64,000 nucleotides of DNA from Lamellibrachia columna (lineage: Eukaryota; Annelida; Polychaeta; Sabellida; Siboglinidae): contig OY759271.1 in the NCBI GenBank assembly GCA_963662155.1, positions 21,008,729 through 21,072,728 on the forward strand, read 5' to 3'. This document shows positions 24,001 to 30,607 of this stretch, one piece after another. The translations under genes were made by a program, and so were the position numbers. Below the pieces are notes generated by a model, which saw nothing but the letters and a program-made list of their open reading frames with translations, did no database searches and was not told the origin of the DNA. Numbering within the stretch: the first letter of the stretch is position 1; every line of letters begins with the position of its first letter.

Positions 24001-27000
24001 TTGTATATAGTCATCACACTAAGGTTGTATATAATCATCACACTCACGTTGTATATAGTCATCACACTAAGGTTGTATATAATCATCACACTCATGTTGT
24101 ATATAGTCATCACACTCACGTTGTATATAGTCATCACACTGATGTTGTATATAGTCATCACACTCACGTTGTATATAGTCATCACACTCATGTTGTATAT
24201 AGTCATCACACTCACGTTGTATATAGTCATCACACTCATGTTGTATATAGTCATCACACTCACGTTGTATATAGTCATCACACTCACATTGTATATAGTC
24301 ATCACACTCATGTTGTATATAGTCATCACACTCATGTTGTATATAGTCATCACACTCATGTTGTATATAGTCATCACACTCATGTTGTATATAGTCATCA
24401 CACTAAGGTTGTATATAATCATCACACTCATGTTGTATATAGTCATCACACTCATGTTGTATATAGTCATCACACTAAGGTTGTATATAGTCATCACACT
24501 CATGTTGTATATAGTCATCACACTAAGGTTGTATATAATCATCACACTCATGTTGTATATAGTCATCACACTCATGTTGTATATAGTCATCACACTCATG
24601 TTGTATATAGTCATCACACTCATGTTGTATATAGTCATCACACTAAGGTTGTATATAGTCATCACACTCATGTTGTATATAGTCATCACACTAAGGTTGT
24701 ATATAATCATCACACTCATGTTGTATATAGTCATCACACTCATGTTGTATATAGTCATCACACTCATGTTGTATATAGTCATCACACTCATGTTGTATAT
24801 AGTCATCACACTAAGGTTGTATATAGTCATCACACTCATGTTGTATATAGTCATCACACTAAGGTTGTATATAATCATCACACTCATGTTGTATATAGTC
24901 ATCACACTCACGTTGTATATAGTCATCACACTCATGTTGTATATAGTCATCACACTCATGTTGTATATAGTCATCACACTAAGGTTGTATATAATCATCA
25001 CACTCATGTTGTATATAGTCATCACACTCACGTTGTATATAGTCATCACACTCATGTTGTATATAGTCATCACACTAAGGTTGTATATAGTCATCACACT
25101 CATGTTGTATATAGTCATCACACTAAGGTTGTATATAATCATCACACTCACGTTGTATATAGTCATCACACTCATGTTGTATATAATCATCACACTCATG
25201 TTGTATATAGTCATCACACTCATGTTGTATATAGTCATCACACTCATGTTGTATATAGTCATCACACTCATGTTGTATATAGTCATCACACTCATGTTGT
25301 ATATAGTCATCACACTCATGTTGTATATAGTCATCACACTAAGGTTGTATATAGTCATCACACTCATGTTGTATATAGTCATCACACTAAGGTTGTATAT
25401 AATCATCACACTCATGTTGTATATAGTCATCACACTCATGTTGTATATAGTCATCACACTCATGTTGTATATAGTCATCACACTCATGTTGTATATAGTC
25501 ATCACACTAAGGTTGTATATAGTCATCACACTCATGTTGTATATAGTCATCACACTAAGGTTGTATATAATCATCACACTCATGTTGTATATAGTCATCA
25601 CACTCACGTTGTATATAGTCATCACACTCATGTTGTATATAGTCTTCACACTCATGTTGTATATAGTCATCACACTAAGGTTGTATATAATCATCACACT
25701 CATGTTGTATATAGTCATCACACTCACGTTGTATATAGTCATCACACTCATGTTGTATATAGTCATCACACTAAGGTTGTATATAGTCATCACACCCATG
25801 TTGTATATAGTCATCACACTAAGGTTGTATATAATCATCACACTCACGTTGTATATAGTCATCACACTCATGTTGTATATAATCATCACACTCATGTTGT
25901 ATATAGTCATCACACTCACGTTGTATATAGTCATCACACTCATGTTGTATATAATCATCACACTCATGTTGTATATAGTCATCACACTCACGTTGTATAT
26001 AGTCATCACACTCATGTTGTATATAGTCATCACACTAAGGTTGTATATAGTCATCACACTCATGTTGTATATAGTCATCACACTAAGGTTGTATATAATC
26101 ATCACACTCACGTTCTATATAGTCATCACACTCACGTTGTATATAGTCATCACACTCATGTTGTATATAGTCATCACACTCATGTTGTATATAGTCATCA
26201 CAGTGTGACAATGTTCCAGGGTGGGATTATGCATCACACTCATGTTGTATATAGTCATCACAGTGTGACAATGTTCCAGTGTGACATCACAGTGTGACAA
26301 TGTTCCAGGGTTGTATATAGTCATCACAGTGTGACAGTGTGACATCACAGTGTGACAGTGTGACATCACAGTGTGACAGTGTGACATCACAGTGTGACAG
26401 TGTGACATCACAGTGTGACAGTGTGACATCACAGTGTGACAGTGTGACATCACAGTGTGACAGTGTGACATCACAGTGTGACAGTGTGACATCACAGTGT
26501 GACAGTGTGACATCACAGTGTGACAGTGTGACATCACAGTGTGACAGTGTGACATCACAGTGTGACAGTGTGACATCACAGTGTGACAGTGTGACATCAC
26601 AGTGTGACAGTGTGACATCACAGTGTGACAGTGTGACATCACAGTGTGACAGTGTGACATCACAGTGTGACAGTGTGACATCACAGTGTGACAGTGTGAC
26701 ATCACAGTGTGACAATGTTCCAGGATGGGATTATGCACTTATAAGGAAGAAGAAGACATACATAATAGACCAAGAGTTCTCTGAACATTAATTCCTACTA
26801 TTGCCACTGGATGGAGCTACTAACAAGCACCCCTACAGCATACTACCCTATCTCATCATTTATTTACCTGATACCTGGCAACATGGCAAACTATACAGAG
26901 GGGTGAGGGTGATTGAAACTACACCATCTCTTCTTTATGACTTACAATTCTGGATCACTGCAAACTGAAATATAAACCACAAAAAATGTGCTTTACAGGT

Positions 27001-29438
27001 AACTTGCCTTTATTGACGTTGATGTAGGGTCCGTCCATCTCAAGAAGACCATGAGCAAACTCTGGTCCTCGGAACATGGGTGTGTGTAGCTGTGTTGTGC
27101 TGCCCATAGATGGCTCACTCTCCAACGCTGTCCACCAGTTACCAGGGTGACCGTTGCCTAGCAACAAGAAAAAAACAGTAAATGGCACAGAAGTTAAATT
27201 CTAGAAAGACATTTATAATATGACACTAGATATTCAATATCTACAGAATTGTATCCATATTATATGCGCTACAAAAAGAATGAACACATTTAAAAATAAA
27301 TAATACATATACATTTTCTTTCCAACTTTATGCAAGAACCTACCAATAGGCAGCTCTAGTCTTGAGGTGCAGTCGTCGTCAAGGAAACTGATTCCACTCT
27401 TGGTGAGCGTGTTCTCAAACTGTCTGTGAGCCTTCAGCAGATTCTGCAGCTCACTCTCCTTTGTCTCTCGGAAAATCTACACAAATCGGAAAGGCTTCCC
27501 ATTTCACTTGTGATTTGAGACACTTCCCTCATTTATTCTCTCAATGTGCCTTTTTAACTGCAGTCCCCAAACTAAATGATTTCACTGATGCCAGCCTCTA
27601 GCCAAATCAAGAGTAAGCCTCTAGCCAAGTCTAGTGCCAGCCTCTAGCCACATCAGGTGCTAGATGTGGCCCACATCTAGTGCCAGCCTCTAGCCACATC
27701 TAATAATATAAATTCCAGTTTCTTGACTTGCTAAATTAGACAGTTTACCTCTCAAGAAACTTGTATATTTCGGTCATGCCTCAGATTGCAGGCATGGCCG
27801 TGTCTGCAGATTGGCTTCGCAACAGGCATGTCACATGACCACGTCATGTGACACAAGCTTGTGACAGTTTGTGTCACATTACTGTATATAATGTATATAA
27901 ACATAATTGCATGTTGTCAGAATAACTAACTGAAACTGCCCACCAAGAGATACAACAGATGTCAACAGACACATCACCTTACACTGCCCACCAAGAGATA
28001 CAACAGATGTCAACAGACACATCACCTTACACTGCCCACCAAAAGATACAACAGATGTCAACAGACACATCACCTTACACTGCCCACCAAGATATACAAC
28101 AGATGTCAACAGACACATCACCTTACACTGCCCACCAAGAGATACAACAGATGTCAACAGACACATCACCTTACACTGCCCACCAAGAGATACAACAGAT
28201 GTCAACAGACACATCACCTTACACTGCCCACCAAGATATACAACAGATGTCAACAGACACATCACCTTACACTGCCCACCAAGAGATACAACAGATGTCA
28301 ACAGACACGTCACATTACACTGCCCACCAAGAGATACAACAGATGTCAACAGACACGTCACCTTAAACTGCCCACCAAGATATACAACAGATGTCAACAG
28401 ACACATCACCTTACACTGCCCACCAAGAGATACAACAGATGTCAACAGACACGTCACCTTAAACTGCCCACCAAGATATACAACAGATGTCAACAGACAC
28501 ATCACCTTACACTGCCCACCAAGAGATACAACAGATGTCAACAGACACATCACCTTACACTGCCCACCAAGAGATACAACAGATGTCAACAGACACATCA
28601 CCTTACACTGCCCACCAAGATATACAACAGATGTCAACAGACACATCACCTTACACTGCCCACCAAGAGATACAACAGATGTCAACAGACACGTCACATT
28701 ACACTGCCCACCAAGAGATACAACAGATGTCAACAGACACGTCACCTTAAACTGCCCACCAAGATATACAACAGATGTCAACAGACACATCACCTTACAC
28801 TGCCCACCAAGAGATACAACAGATGTCAACAGACACGTCACCTTAAACTGCCCACCAAGATATACAACAGATGTCAACAGACACATCACCTTACACTGCC
28901 CACCAAGAGATACAACAGATGTCAACAGACACGTCACATTACACTGCCCACCAAGAGATACAACAGATGTCAACAGACACGTCACCTTAAACTGGCGTTG
29001 AATCTTGTCCCTGTCACTCCCGAAGGCAGCTGCCCGCACCACGGCCTGATGCTCAGCCTTTAAGGCCGCATCCCGTTCCTCCAGTCGCTTGCTACACATC
29101 TTCTGCATGGTCTGTAGCTCGGCGCGCAGTCGTCGGTTCTCTGTCTCAAACTTCTGCACCTTCTTCTGCATGTTGGCCAGGTCATTCTCCTTGTTCAGAC
29201 GATACATCTCAAAGTCTCGCCGGATTTTCTCTACTTCAGCATTCTCAAGGTCGACCGACAGCGCTGATCTGAGACTTCCACTTTTTGGTTTGGCAACTGA
29301 CTTGACAGAACGAAGGCCGATGCGACCGCGTGGTTTAACTTCAATCGGGATGCGCTTGATGACCCCGTCACTGCCCTCATATTCATACACACCATCATCC
29401 TCATCATTGTGTCGAAGGAATGACCCGCCCGTACCCAT
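1235..29438 (-). CDS. NPHP3: Nephrocystin-3 gene, 5' half (12 exons, continues past left edge)
   Basis: Spliced gene read right to left. Joining 29438-28986, 27476-27344, 27157-27008, 12988-12855, 12688-12590, 9264-9179, 8837-8757, 8308-8170, 7220-7050, 2575-2472, 2115-2001 and 1378-1235 gives 1809 nt (603 codons) with no phase conflict. The product matches vertebrate nephrocystin-3 along its length: MGTGGS myristoylation-type start, basic stretch, coiled coil (about residues 70-130), [25 protein letters not shown]-loop, [16 protein letters not shown] and DSID motifs. The vertebrate protein is about 1330 aa and ends in TPR repeats; that half is outside the window. In animals NPHP3 acts in the primary cilium with inversin and NEK8, and lipid-dependent import uses UNC119. 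Oddities: Walker A lysine replaced by arginine (residue 510), a GC-AG third intron of about 14.0 kb, a tandem array at the exon 1 donor and a duplicated exon 12 donor. Identity is secure from homology; the exact ends of exon 8 and the exon after 1235 are not. Confidence 0.92.
1580..1805 (-). mobile_element. tRNA-derived SINE copy
   Basis: Shares CATTCCAACACCAACT(C/T)GA and AAGCTTCAAAACCGGCAGGA with the copies at 2725 and 47400. The tRNA-like head is at the right (about 1715-1800). It lies in NPHP3 intron 11; the plus-strand 135-codon frame across it is not a gene. Confidence 0.7.
2001..2115 (-). CDS. NPHP3: NPHP3 exon 11
   Basis: Acceptor TTTTCAG, donor CAG|GTCACA; phase 2 to phase 0. Encodes [20 protein letters not shown] and onward to [16 protein letters not shown] is identical to the vertebrate protein. 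Confidence 0.94.
2472..2575 (-). CDS. NPHP3: NPHP3 exon 10 (P-loop)
   Basis: Acceptor TTTGTAG, donor TG|GTAAGT; phase 0 to phase 2. Encodes [20 protein letters not shown] then [15 protein letters not shown], aligning with vertebrate LVSGGPGSGKSLLLSKW. The Walker A motif has arginine (CGA) in place of the nucleotide-binding lysine. Confidence 0.93.
2593..2650. repeat. Short 15-bp repeat beside exon 10 acceptor
   Basis: Four copies of CAGTGTGAGGTTGT-like units directly upstream (minus sense) of the NPHP3 exon 10 acceptor. Confidence 0.75.
2725..2990 (-). mobile_element. tRNA-derived SINE copy
   Basis: Minus strand contains the family core CTGCCGTTTCGAAGCTCGGG CAATTTCATT, also found at 47480-47520, preceded by a B-box-like and A-box-like head that runs into the adjacent array. 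The body (CCAACACCAACTTGATTT on the plus strand) is shared with the copy at 1580-1805. Confidence 0.75.
2990..3772. repeat. 28/40-bp composite minisatellite derived from a SINE head
   Basis: Two unit types alternate irregularly: CATGCCACCAAGTGATCCAC CACACTGA (28 bp) and the same plus TGTTCTAACCGT (40 bp). On the minus strand the long unit reads GGCATGACGGTTAGAACATC, matching the tRNA-like A-box region of the SINE immediately to its left in orientation (2725-2990). Confidence 0.93.
3900..4915. repeat. 41-bp minisatellite, about 24 copies
   Basis: AACTTAACAGACACTGTCCT recurs every 41 bp from 3907. Variants at three sites (CCTGTGG, CCTATGG or CCAATGG; TAGC or TTGC; ATT or ATC) define subtypes. 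In NPHP3 intron 9. Confidence 0.96.
5162..5745. repeat. 43-bp array within the RTE 5' region
   Basis: About 9 copies of AACCTGGGTAGACCTTGGCA plus GGCAGTGGGTCTAGGAGAAGGAA, with longer variants (first three) that add CATCTCTGATTCT and ACCCAACTCATTAG. The longer variant resembles usual RTE 5' leader sequence, so the array is an expansion of the element's own leader. Confidence 0.9.
5922..6530 (+). pseudogene. RTE apurinic-like endonuclease remnant
   Basis: [20 protein letters not shown] and HEMKWK in one frame, continuing in the next frame as [33 protein letters not shown], stop, then [14 protein letters not shown] and [20 protein letters not shown]. These are the ordered motifs of RTE endonucleases (NVGT start, GGDxN, GxRNxEG). 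One frameshift near 6160 and stops at 6358-6360 and 6446-6448 disable it. Confidence 0.85.
6545..6950 (+). pseudogene. RTE reverse transcriptase C-terminal fragment
   Basis: VDGMTIKQV, then [40 protein letters not shown], then [20 protein letters not shown] and [20 protein letters not shown] match the thumb and C-terminal domain of RTE reverse transcriptases. Catalytic motifs A-C are deleted; an in-frame stop lies near 6707. Confidence 0.83.
7050..7220 (-). CDS. NPHP3: NPHP3 exon 9
   Basis: 57 codons in phase 0; acceptor TTGTCCAG, donor AAAAG|GTACCT. Encodes [15 protein letters not shown] through [20 protein letters not shown] and CELGFEK, matching vertebrate VLWDIHDEQEQMETFQQ and HELGFEK. 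Confidence 0.92.
7471..7930. repeat. 21-bp minisatellite, 22 copies
   Basis: GACCCTCTACATGACCAGGC T units in NPHP3 intron 8 with very few substitutions (GGCC for GACC twice, TAGATG once). The period of seven codons leaves 111-175-codon open frames on both strands, none with coding support. Confidence 0.97.
8170..8308 (-). CDS. NPHP3: NPHP3 exon 8
   Basis: Acceptor GTGACAG, donor GTA|GTACGT (or 3 nt earlier, AAA|GTAGTA; both keep phase 0). Encodes [15 protein letters not shown] through [15 protein letters not shown] and ELEKIIKV, aligning well with vertebrate AKIIDHSGDPAEGV and VEKIIKQ. Confidence 0.88.
8757..8837 (-). CDS. NPHP3: NPHP3 exon 7
   Basis: Acceptor TTTTTTTACAG before 8837, donor CCAG|GTACAG; phase 2 at both ends. 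Encodes [20 protein letters not shown] and onward. The next in-line AG (8 nt downstream) would give a stop, which decides the acceptor. Sequence conservation is low here, so support comes mainly from phase and position. Confidence 0.7.
9179..9264 (-). CDS. NPHP3: NPHP3 exon 6
   Basis: Acceptor CTGTAG, donor AG|GTGAGT; phase 0 to phase 2. Encodes [24 protein letters not shown], corresponding to the vertebrate WEIEKSSLVILFIHLTL segment. The match is weaker than neighbouring exons, but phase and splice sites fit. Confidence 0.78.
9484..10906. mobile_element. Possible non-autonomous hAT-like element with TTAATT subterminal repeats
   Basis: Left CAGACATTGGTTAATTT and right (reverse) CAGGCATGGGGCAGTTAA ends, both followed by dense TTAATTTAATT motifs (9490-9640 and 10740-10890). 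Flanking 8-mers GTGTGAAT and ATGTGAGT match 6/8. The interior has no transposase but holds a two-copy duplication of about 270 bp (about 9988-10257 and 10258-10510). Confidence 0.4.
10141..10184 (+). mobile_element. Short SINE-tail fragment with hairpin
   Basis: TTAGCCCCAGAAGGGGCTGT followed by TTGGAGTAAACATACTGAAG matches the 3' tail of the tRNA-derived SINE at 47400-47635. The second copy of the local duplication (10258-10510) lacks exactly this segment, so it is an insertion of about 44 bp. Confidence 0.6.
11057..12087 (+). mobile_element. Degenerate hAT transposon
   Basis: Left end CAGGGGTCGCCAACCTGCAG and right end ATTGGCCCCTG form imperfect terminal inverted repeats of the hAT type. 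Flanking 8-mers ATATGAAG (11049-11056) and ATATAGAG (12088-12095) are a 6/8 match, as expected for an old 8-bp target duplication. The interior holds a transposase remnant, a (TA)n run near 11935-11953 and a (GTGC)n run near 11985-12045. Confidence 0.75.
11340..11800 (+). pseudogene. hAT transposase remnant (Buster/GTF2IRD2-like C-terminal part)
   Basis: [20 protein letters not shown] and [20 protein letters not shown] match the hAT-transposase-derived region shared by GTF2IRD2 and related ZBED-type proteins. The frame breaks after 11585, and a [18 protein letters not shown] segment follows in another frame near 11700-11760, close to the usual C-terminus. The BED zinc finger and catalytic N-terminal part are missing. 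Confidence 0.72.
12088..12275. repeat. About 24-bp minisatellite, right part (hAT inserted)
   Basis: Units of TATATAGAGGCTGGCTACAC plus 4 nt, about 7 copies. Two further copies lie at 11005-11056 on the other side of the hAT element, showing the array was interrupted. Confidence 0.9.
12590..12688 (-). CDS. NPHP3: NPHP3 exon 5
   Basis: 33 codons in phase 0 at both ends; acceptor TTTTCAG, donor CAG|GTAATG. Encodes [20 protein letters not shown], aligning with the vertebrate KLKRMCETMGYFFHAVYF segment. Confidence 0.87.
12855..12988 (-). CDS. NPHP3: NPHP3 exon 4
   Basis: Acceptor CTGCAG before 12988 and donor GAG|GTCAGC after 12855. Starts in phase 1 and ends in phase 0. Encodes [14 protein letters not shown] through [19 protein letters not shown], aligning with vertebrate DDWDIAVASLL and the following hydrophobic strand. 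Confidence 0.9.
13520..13984. repeat. 30-36-bp A-rich minisatellite, split by an L2 insertion
   Basis: Left part has units of about 30 bp (GTGCTGACTATACGAGTGAA...), right part units around GACATTGAATGTACAAGAGA followed by GTAAAAGAG(A/C)AAAAA. One and a half more units follow the L2 element at 16503-16560. Minus-strand frames of 75-174 codons are repeat artefacts. Confidence 0.93.
13985..16500 (-). mobile_element. Decayed L2-type non-LTR retrotransposon
   Basis: Minus-oriented and 5'-truncated. Frame fragments in order: 16398-16165 (end of the pre-RT region), 15883-15692, 15680-15315 (PLLKKAG...NYRHVSNL), 15396-15070 ([28 protein letters not shown]), 14713-14498 (NHIDYSMRC) and 14446-14141 ([21 protein letters not shown]). 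Stops and frameshifts separate them. The 3' end at 13985-14040 reads GGTGCTATAAAAATT, an L2-type terminus. Two short internal duplications are present (14842-15006 and 15977-16083). The element interrupts a minisatellite whose units continue at 16503-16560. Confidence 0.85.
17030..17195 (+). mobile_element. Solo 3' end of an L2-type retrotransposon
   Basis: Ends in GGCGCTATACAAATT and an ATT-rich tail (TTTATTTATTATTACTA), the characteristic 3' terminus of L2-type elements, also seen complete at 37210-37275. No coding sequence is left. Confidence 0.65.
17220..17690. repeat. About 40-bp minisatellite, about 11 copies
   Basis: Units contain GAACTCCCATGAAACATTGA followed by CTCTCAAGTACCCTGAATGT, with point and short indel variation. 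Shares the AGGTACCCTG...GAACTCC framework with the array at 18.3 kb. Confidence 0.93.
18040..18320. repeat. Degenerate ACCTAGAGGGTTTT-type repeat
   Basis: About ten irregular copies of (A/T)ACCTAGA(G/A)GG(T/C)TTTT with spacing of about 20-30 nt. An old decayed array. Confidence 0.7.
18330..18830. repeat. 41-bp minisatellite, about 12 copies
   Basis: Units of CCCAGGTACCCTGTATGTAA plus a 21-nt remainder containing GTCCCTGTGACACAGTGATT. The leftmost and rightmost copies are diverged and resemble the 17.2-kb array units. Long minus-strand frames here are repeat artefacts. Confidence 0.93.
19095..19442. repeat. Polypurine GA-rich tract, about 345 bp
   Basis: Almost uninterrupted G/A sequence on the plus strand made of degenerate GAGAGGGA blocks. 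The minus-strand proline/serine-rich open frame of 100 codons is a shadow of this composition. Such tracts can form intramolecular triplex. Confidence 0.93.
20062..20270. repeat. 34-bp minisatellite, 6 copies
   Basis: Spacing of TGTGCAGCAC is exactly 34 at 20062, 20096, 20130, 20164, 20198 and 20232. Each unit includes the palindrome TATGTGGCCACATA. Confidence 0.95.
20395..20585. repeat. 19-bp AT-rich minisatellite, about 10 copies
   Basis: Units of TGTTCAATATATCATATTT with small variants, in NPHP3 intron 3. Confidence 0.9.
20620..20745 (+). other. GC-rich hairpin followed by hammerhead-like motif
   Basis: 20620-20655 contains GTGCCCCCC and its complement GGGGGGCAC around a short G/C loop. 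About 30 nt later a 9-bp stem (ATGACTACC / GGTAGTCAT) leads directly into CTGAAGA, a 6-7 bp stem with a GAT loop, then GAAACGTC. CUGANGA and GAAA spaced by a hairpin are the hammerhead ribozyme core. The cleavage triplet is uncertain: a GTC lies upstream but 8 nt away from the expected stem I start. It may be the end of a retroelement. Confidence 0.4.
20750..22360. other. Intron 3 sequence without recognised feature
   Basis: Mostly unique AT-rich sequence. Open frames up to 139 codons near 21934-22353 have no recognisable domain and overlap each other; I see no exon, RNA gene or transposon here. Confidence 0.5.
22460..23795 (+). mobile_element. 5'-truncated CR1-type non-LTR retrotransposon
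   Basis: Contains a 405-codon reverse transcriptase reading frame (22478-23695) followed by a 3' tail ending in two copies of a CTTGTTAAAT-type short repeat, the tail style of CR1 elements. The same 3' tail is present in the copy at 49765-50660. The 5' part (endonuclease, start of RT) is missing. Both sides are 24-bp array sequence, so the element sits within the array. Confidence 0.85.
22478..23695 (+). pseudogene. CR1-type reverse transcriptase, catalytic box mutated
   Basis: Uninterrupted frame with RT motifs in order: [25 protein letters not shown] (motif A), [11 protein letters not shown] (motif B), then [10 protein letters not shown] where the family has FADD (motif C). The second catalytic aspartate is therefore tyrosine, so a functional polymerase is not expected despite the intact frame. 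The C-terminal segment ([20 protein letters not shown]) is typical of CR1 and Jockey-group elements. N-terminal endonuclease is absent. Confidence 0.88.
23800..26205. repeat. 24-bp minisatellite, about 100 copies, higher-order structure
   Basis: Units of 24 bp, such as TTGTATATAGTCATCACACT plus a 4-nt variable part, run for 2.4 kb inside NPHP3 intron 3. The variable part is TCAC, TCAT or TAAG (followed by G), and GTC/ATC alternates in the core. A block in which two AAGG-type units flank a normal unit (the second followed by the ATC core variant) recurs many times, so multi-monomer blocks have been copied. The 24-bp period leaves open frames of 835, 800 and 772 codons on both strands; these are artefacts. 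A few diverged units lie upstream at 22362-22430, across the CR1 insertion. Confidence 0.97.
26283..26715. repeat. 21-bp minisatellite, about 20 copies
   Basis: Near-perfect units with core CATCACAGTGTGACAGTGTG lie inside NPHP3 intron 3. The flanking single-copy-like sequence CAGTGTGACAATGTTCCAGG recurs near 26205, 26262, 26290 and 26705, suggesting it seeded the array. Open frames of 142-207 codons on both strands follow from the multiple-of-three period and are not genes. Confidence 0.95.
27008..27157 (-). CDS. NPHP3: NPHP3 exon 3 (GC donor)
   Basis: Acceptor GCTAG precedes 27157. Phase 1 at both ends. Encodes the conserved [19 protein letters not shown] and DGPYINVNK segments. The exon end is placed at AAAG|GCAAGT: no GT lies at the conserved boundary, GCAAGT is the usual context for a GC donor, and joining to the next exon restores NKDDW, the counterpart of vertebrate NRDDW. 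Confidence 0.88.
27344..27476 (-). CDS. NPHP3: NPHP3 exon 2
   Basis: Acceptor TGTAG at 27477-27481 and donor G|GTAGGT after 27344. Starts in phase 0 and ends in phase 1. Encodes [20 protein letters not shown] and onward to LELPIG; the IFRETKE start is nearly identical to the vertebrate exon 2 start, which fixes both the junction and the gene identity. Confidence 0.92.
27590..27710. repeat. Short degenerate repeat in NPHP3 intron 1
   Basis: Four to five imperfect copies built around GCCTCTAGCCA with variable spacers. No coding or RNA feature is seen in the rest of intron 1 (27477-27934). Confidence 0.6.
27941..28985. repeat. 48-bp minisatellite, 22 copies, carrying repeated splice donors
   Basis: 22 exact-length 48-bp units run from about 27935 to 28990, directly abutting NPHP3 exon 1 inside intron 1. 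On the minus strand each unit contains the exon-intron junction sequence. Units differ mainly at three sites: CAGTTTAAG or CAGTGTAAG or CAGTGTAAT before GTGAYG, and the GATAT/GAGAT and CAT/CGT variants. The repeat reaches 9 nt into exon 1. Because 48 is divisible by 3, several frames are open on both strands; the plus-strand frames of 135 and 87 codons here are not genes. Confidence 0.97.
28986..29438 (-). CDS. NPHP3: NPHP3 exon 1 (start codon, coiled coil)
   Basis: 151 codons from the ATG at 29438 to AAG|GTGACG. The start is chosen because MGTGGS aligns with the conserved MGTASS N-terminus, with glycine 2 and serine 6 of an N-myristoylation signal. A basic segment ([10 protein letters not shown]) and a charged heptad-like coiled coil (about residues 70-130) follow, ending [10 protein letters not shown] as in the vertebrate protein. 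The frame stays open for another 368 codons through the adjacent 48-bp array to a TAA near 27880, so the exon could be extended in frame if a downstream donor copy were used. Confidence 0.93.
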
Positions 29439-29785
29439 GGTAATGAACCTTTCATGTGGTCAATGGTGTAGTGTTGACTGATATTGTCAGATTAAAAATA
29501 GTTACATATTTCCACTTGCGCATTGTGTTTTGATTATTGGTCAATTGTCATGCTGTCCACTGAAGAATCCAATGAGTGGCATCTGGCAATCATCACATTA
29601 TCTGAAAAAACAACAAAACACACTATTCAAGGCATATTTTAGCTTTCAATGAATTTTTGTCTTTCTGCCATATTTTTAGTCTAATTTTTTTAGTTACACT
29701 TGTAAGAAACTGGAGATGTAATATTGTTCAACAATCCATGTTAAATAGGGTTTTTTCAATATTGGTGTTCCACAAATGAACCTTA

Positions 29786-29899
29786 GTCACTAAGCCATGT
29801 TCCTGAGCATACCTACATCTTTGGTCACTAAGCCATGTTCCTGAGCATACCTACATCTTTAGTCACTAAGCCATGTTCATGAGCGTACTTACATCTTTG
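29786..29899. repeat. 38-bp repeat, 3 copies
   Basis: GTCACTAAGCCATGTTCCTG recurs at 29786, 29824 and 29862, upstream of NPHP3. The rest of 29439-30140 is unique AT-rich sequence with no recognised exon. Confidence 0.9.
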
Positions 29900-30139
29900 G
29901 TGTCTAACAACATCATCACCAGTATACATTTAGTGTAATTTATCAGTGTTAAGCAAAATCATAGGATGTTATTTTTTTCTTTTATTACTGTTTTATTATA
30001 CAGCGTGGTTTGATGAAAAAAATTTCTCAATCATATTTAGCACAACCTCCGAGAAGTCTCTAGCCAGAAAGACTGGGCGTAAGAAGGTTAACAACATACA
30101 TCATTCTCTCAGTGCCTGTAAAAAACAGCAACTTGTTGT

Positions 30140-30545
30140 TCGTCTATGTCAGCCTGGTCTACGTGTTCACCTACTTAGGATGTCTATGTCAGCCTGGTCT
30201 ATGTGTTCACTTACTTAGGTTGTCTATGTCAGCCTGGTCTATGTGTTCACTTGCTTAGGTTGTCTACGTCAGCCTGGTCTATGTGTTCACTTACTTAGGT
30301 TGTCTATGTCAGCCTGGTCTATGTGTTCACTTGCTTAGGATGTCTATGTCAGCCTGGTCTATGTGTTCACTTACTTAGGTTGTCTATGTCAGCCTGGTCT
30401 ATGTGTTCACTCACTTAGGTTGTCTATGTCAGCCTGGTCTATGTGTTCACTTACTTAGGTTGTCTATGTCAGCCTGGTCTATGTGTTCACTTGCTTAGGT
30501 TGTCTACATCAGCCTGGTCTATGTGTTCACTCACTTAGGTTGTTT
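30140..30545. repeat. 40-bp minisatellite, 10 copies
   Basis: TGTCTATGTCAGCCTGGTCT plus ATGTGTTCACTTACTTAGGT, with few substitutions. Confidence 0.96.
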
Positions 30546-30577
30546 GTGTATAGAATAGAATGGTTGTGAAGGGAATA

Positions 30578-30607
30578 CCACCCTATTTAAGGTGTTAAAT
30601 AGGGTGG
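30578..30607. other. Perfect 11-bp inverted repeat (hairpin)
   Basis: CCACCCTATTT and AAATAGGGTGG around an 8-nt loop. It is isolated; 30610-31435 otherwise shows nothing recognised apart from a 2-copy GGATGAGGCTGAGAGGGCAA duplication at about 31153-31200. Confidence 0.8.

Noticed and set aside
23790..26297. Open frames of 835, 800 and 772 codons
   Set aside because: They come from a 24-bp repeat without stops, are open on both strands at once, and encode only an 8-residue repeat.
26115..26791. 150-207-codon frames
   Set aside because: 21-bp array open in several frames on both strands.
29530..29600. CCAAT boxes upstream of NPHP3
   Set aside because: Two short matches (29536-29540 minus, about 29569 plus) are expected by chance in AT-rich sequence; no RFX X-box was seen.
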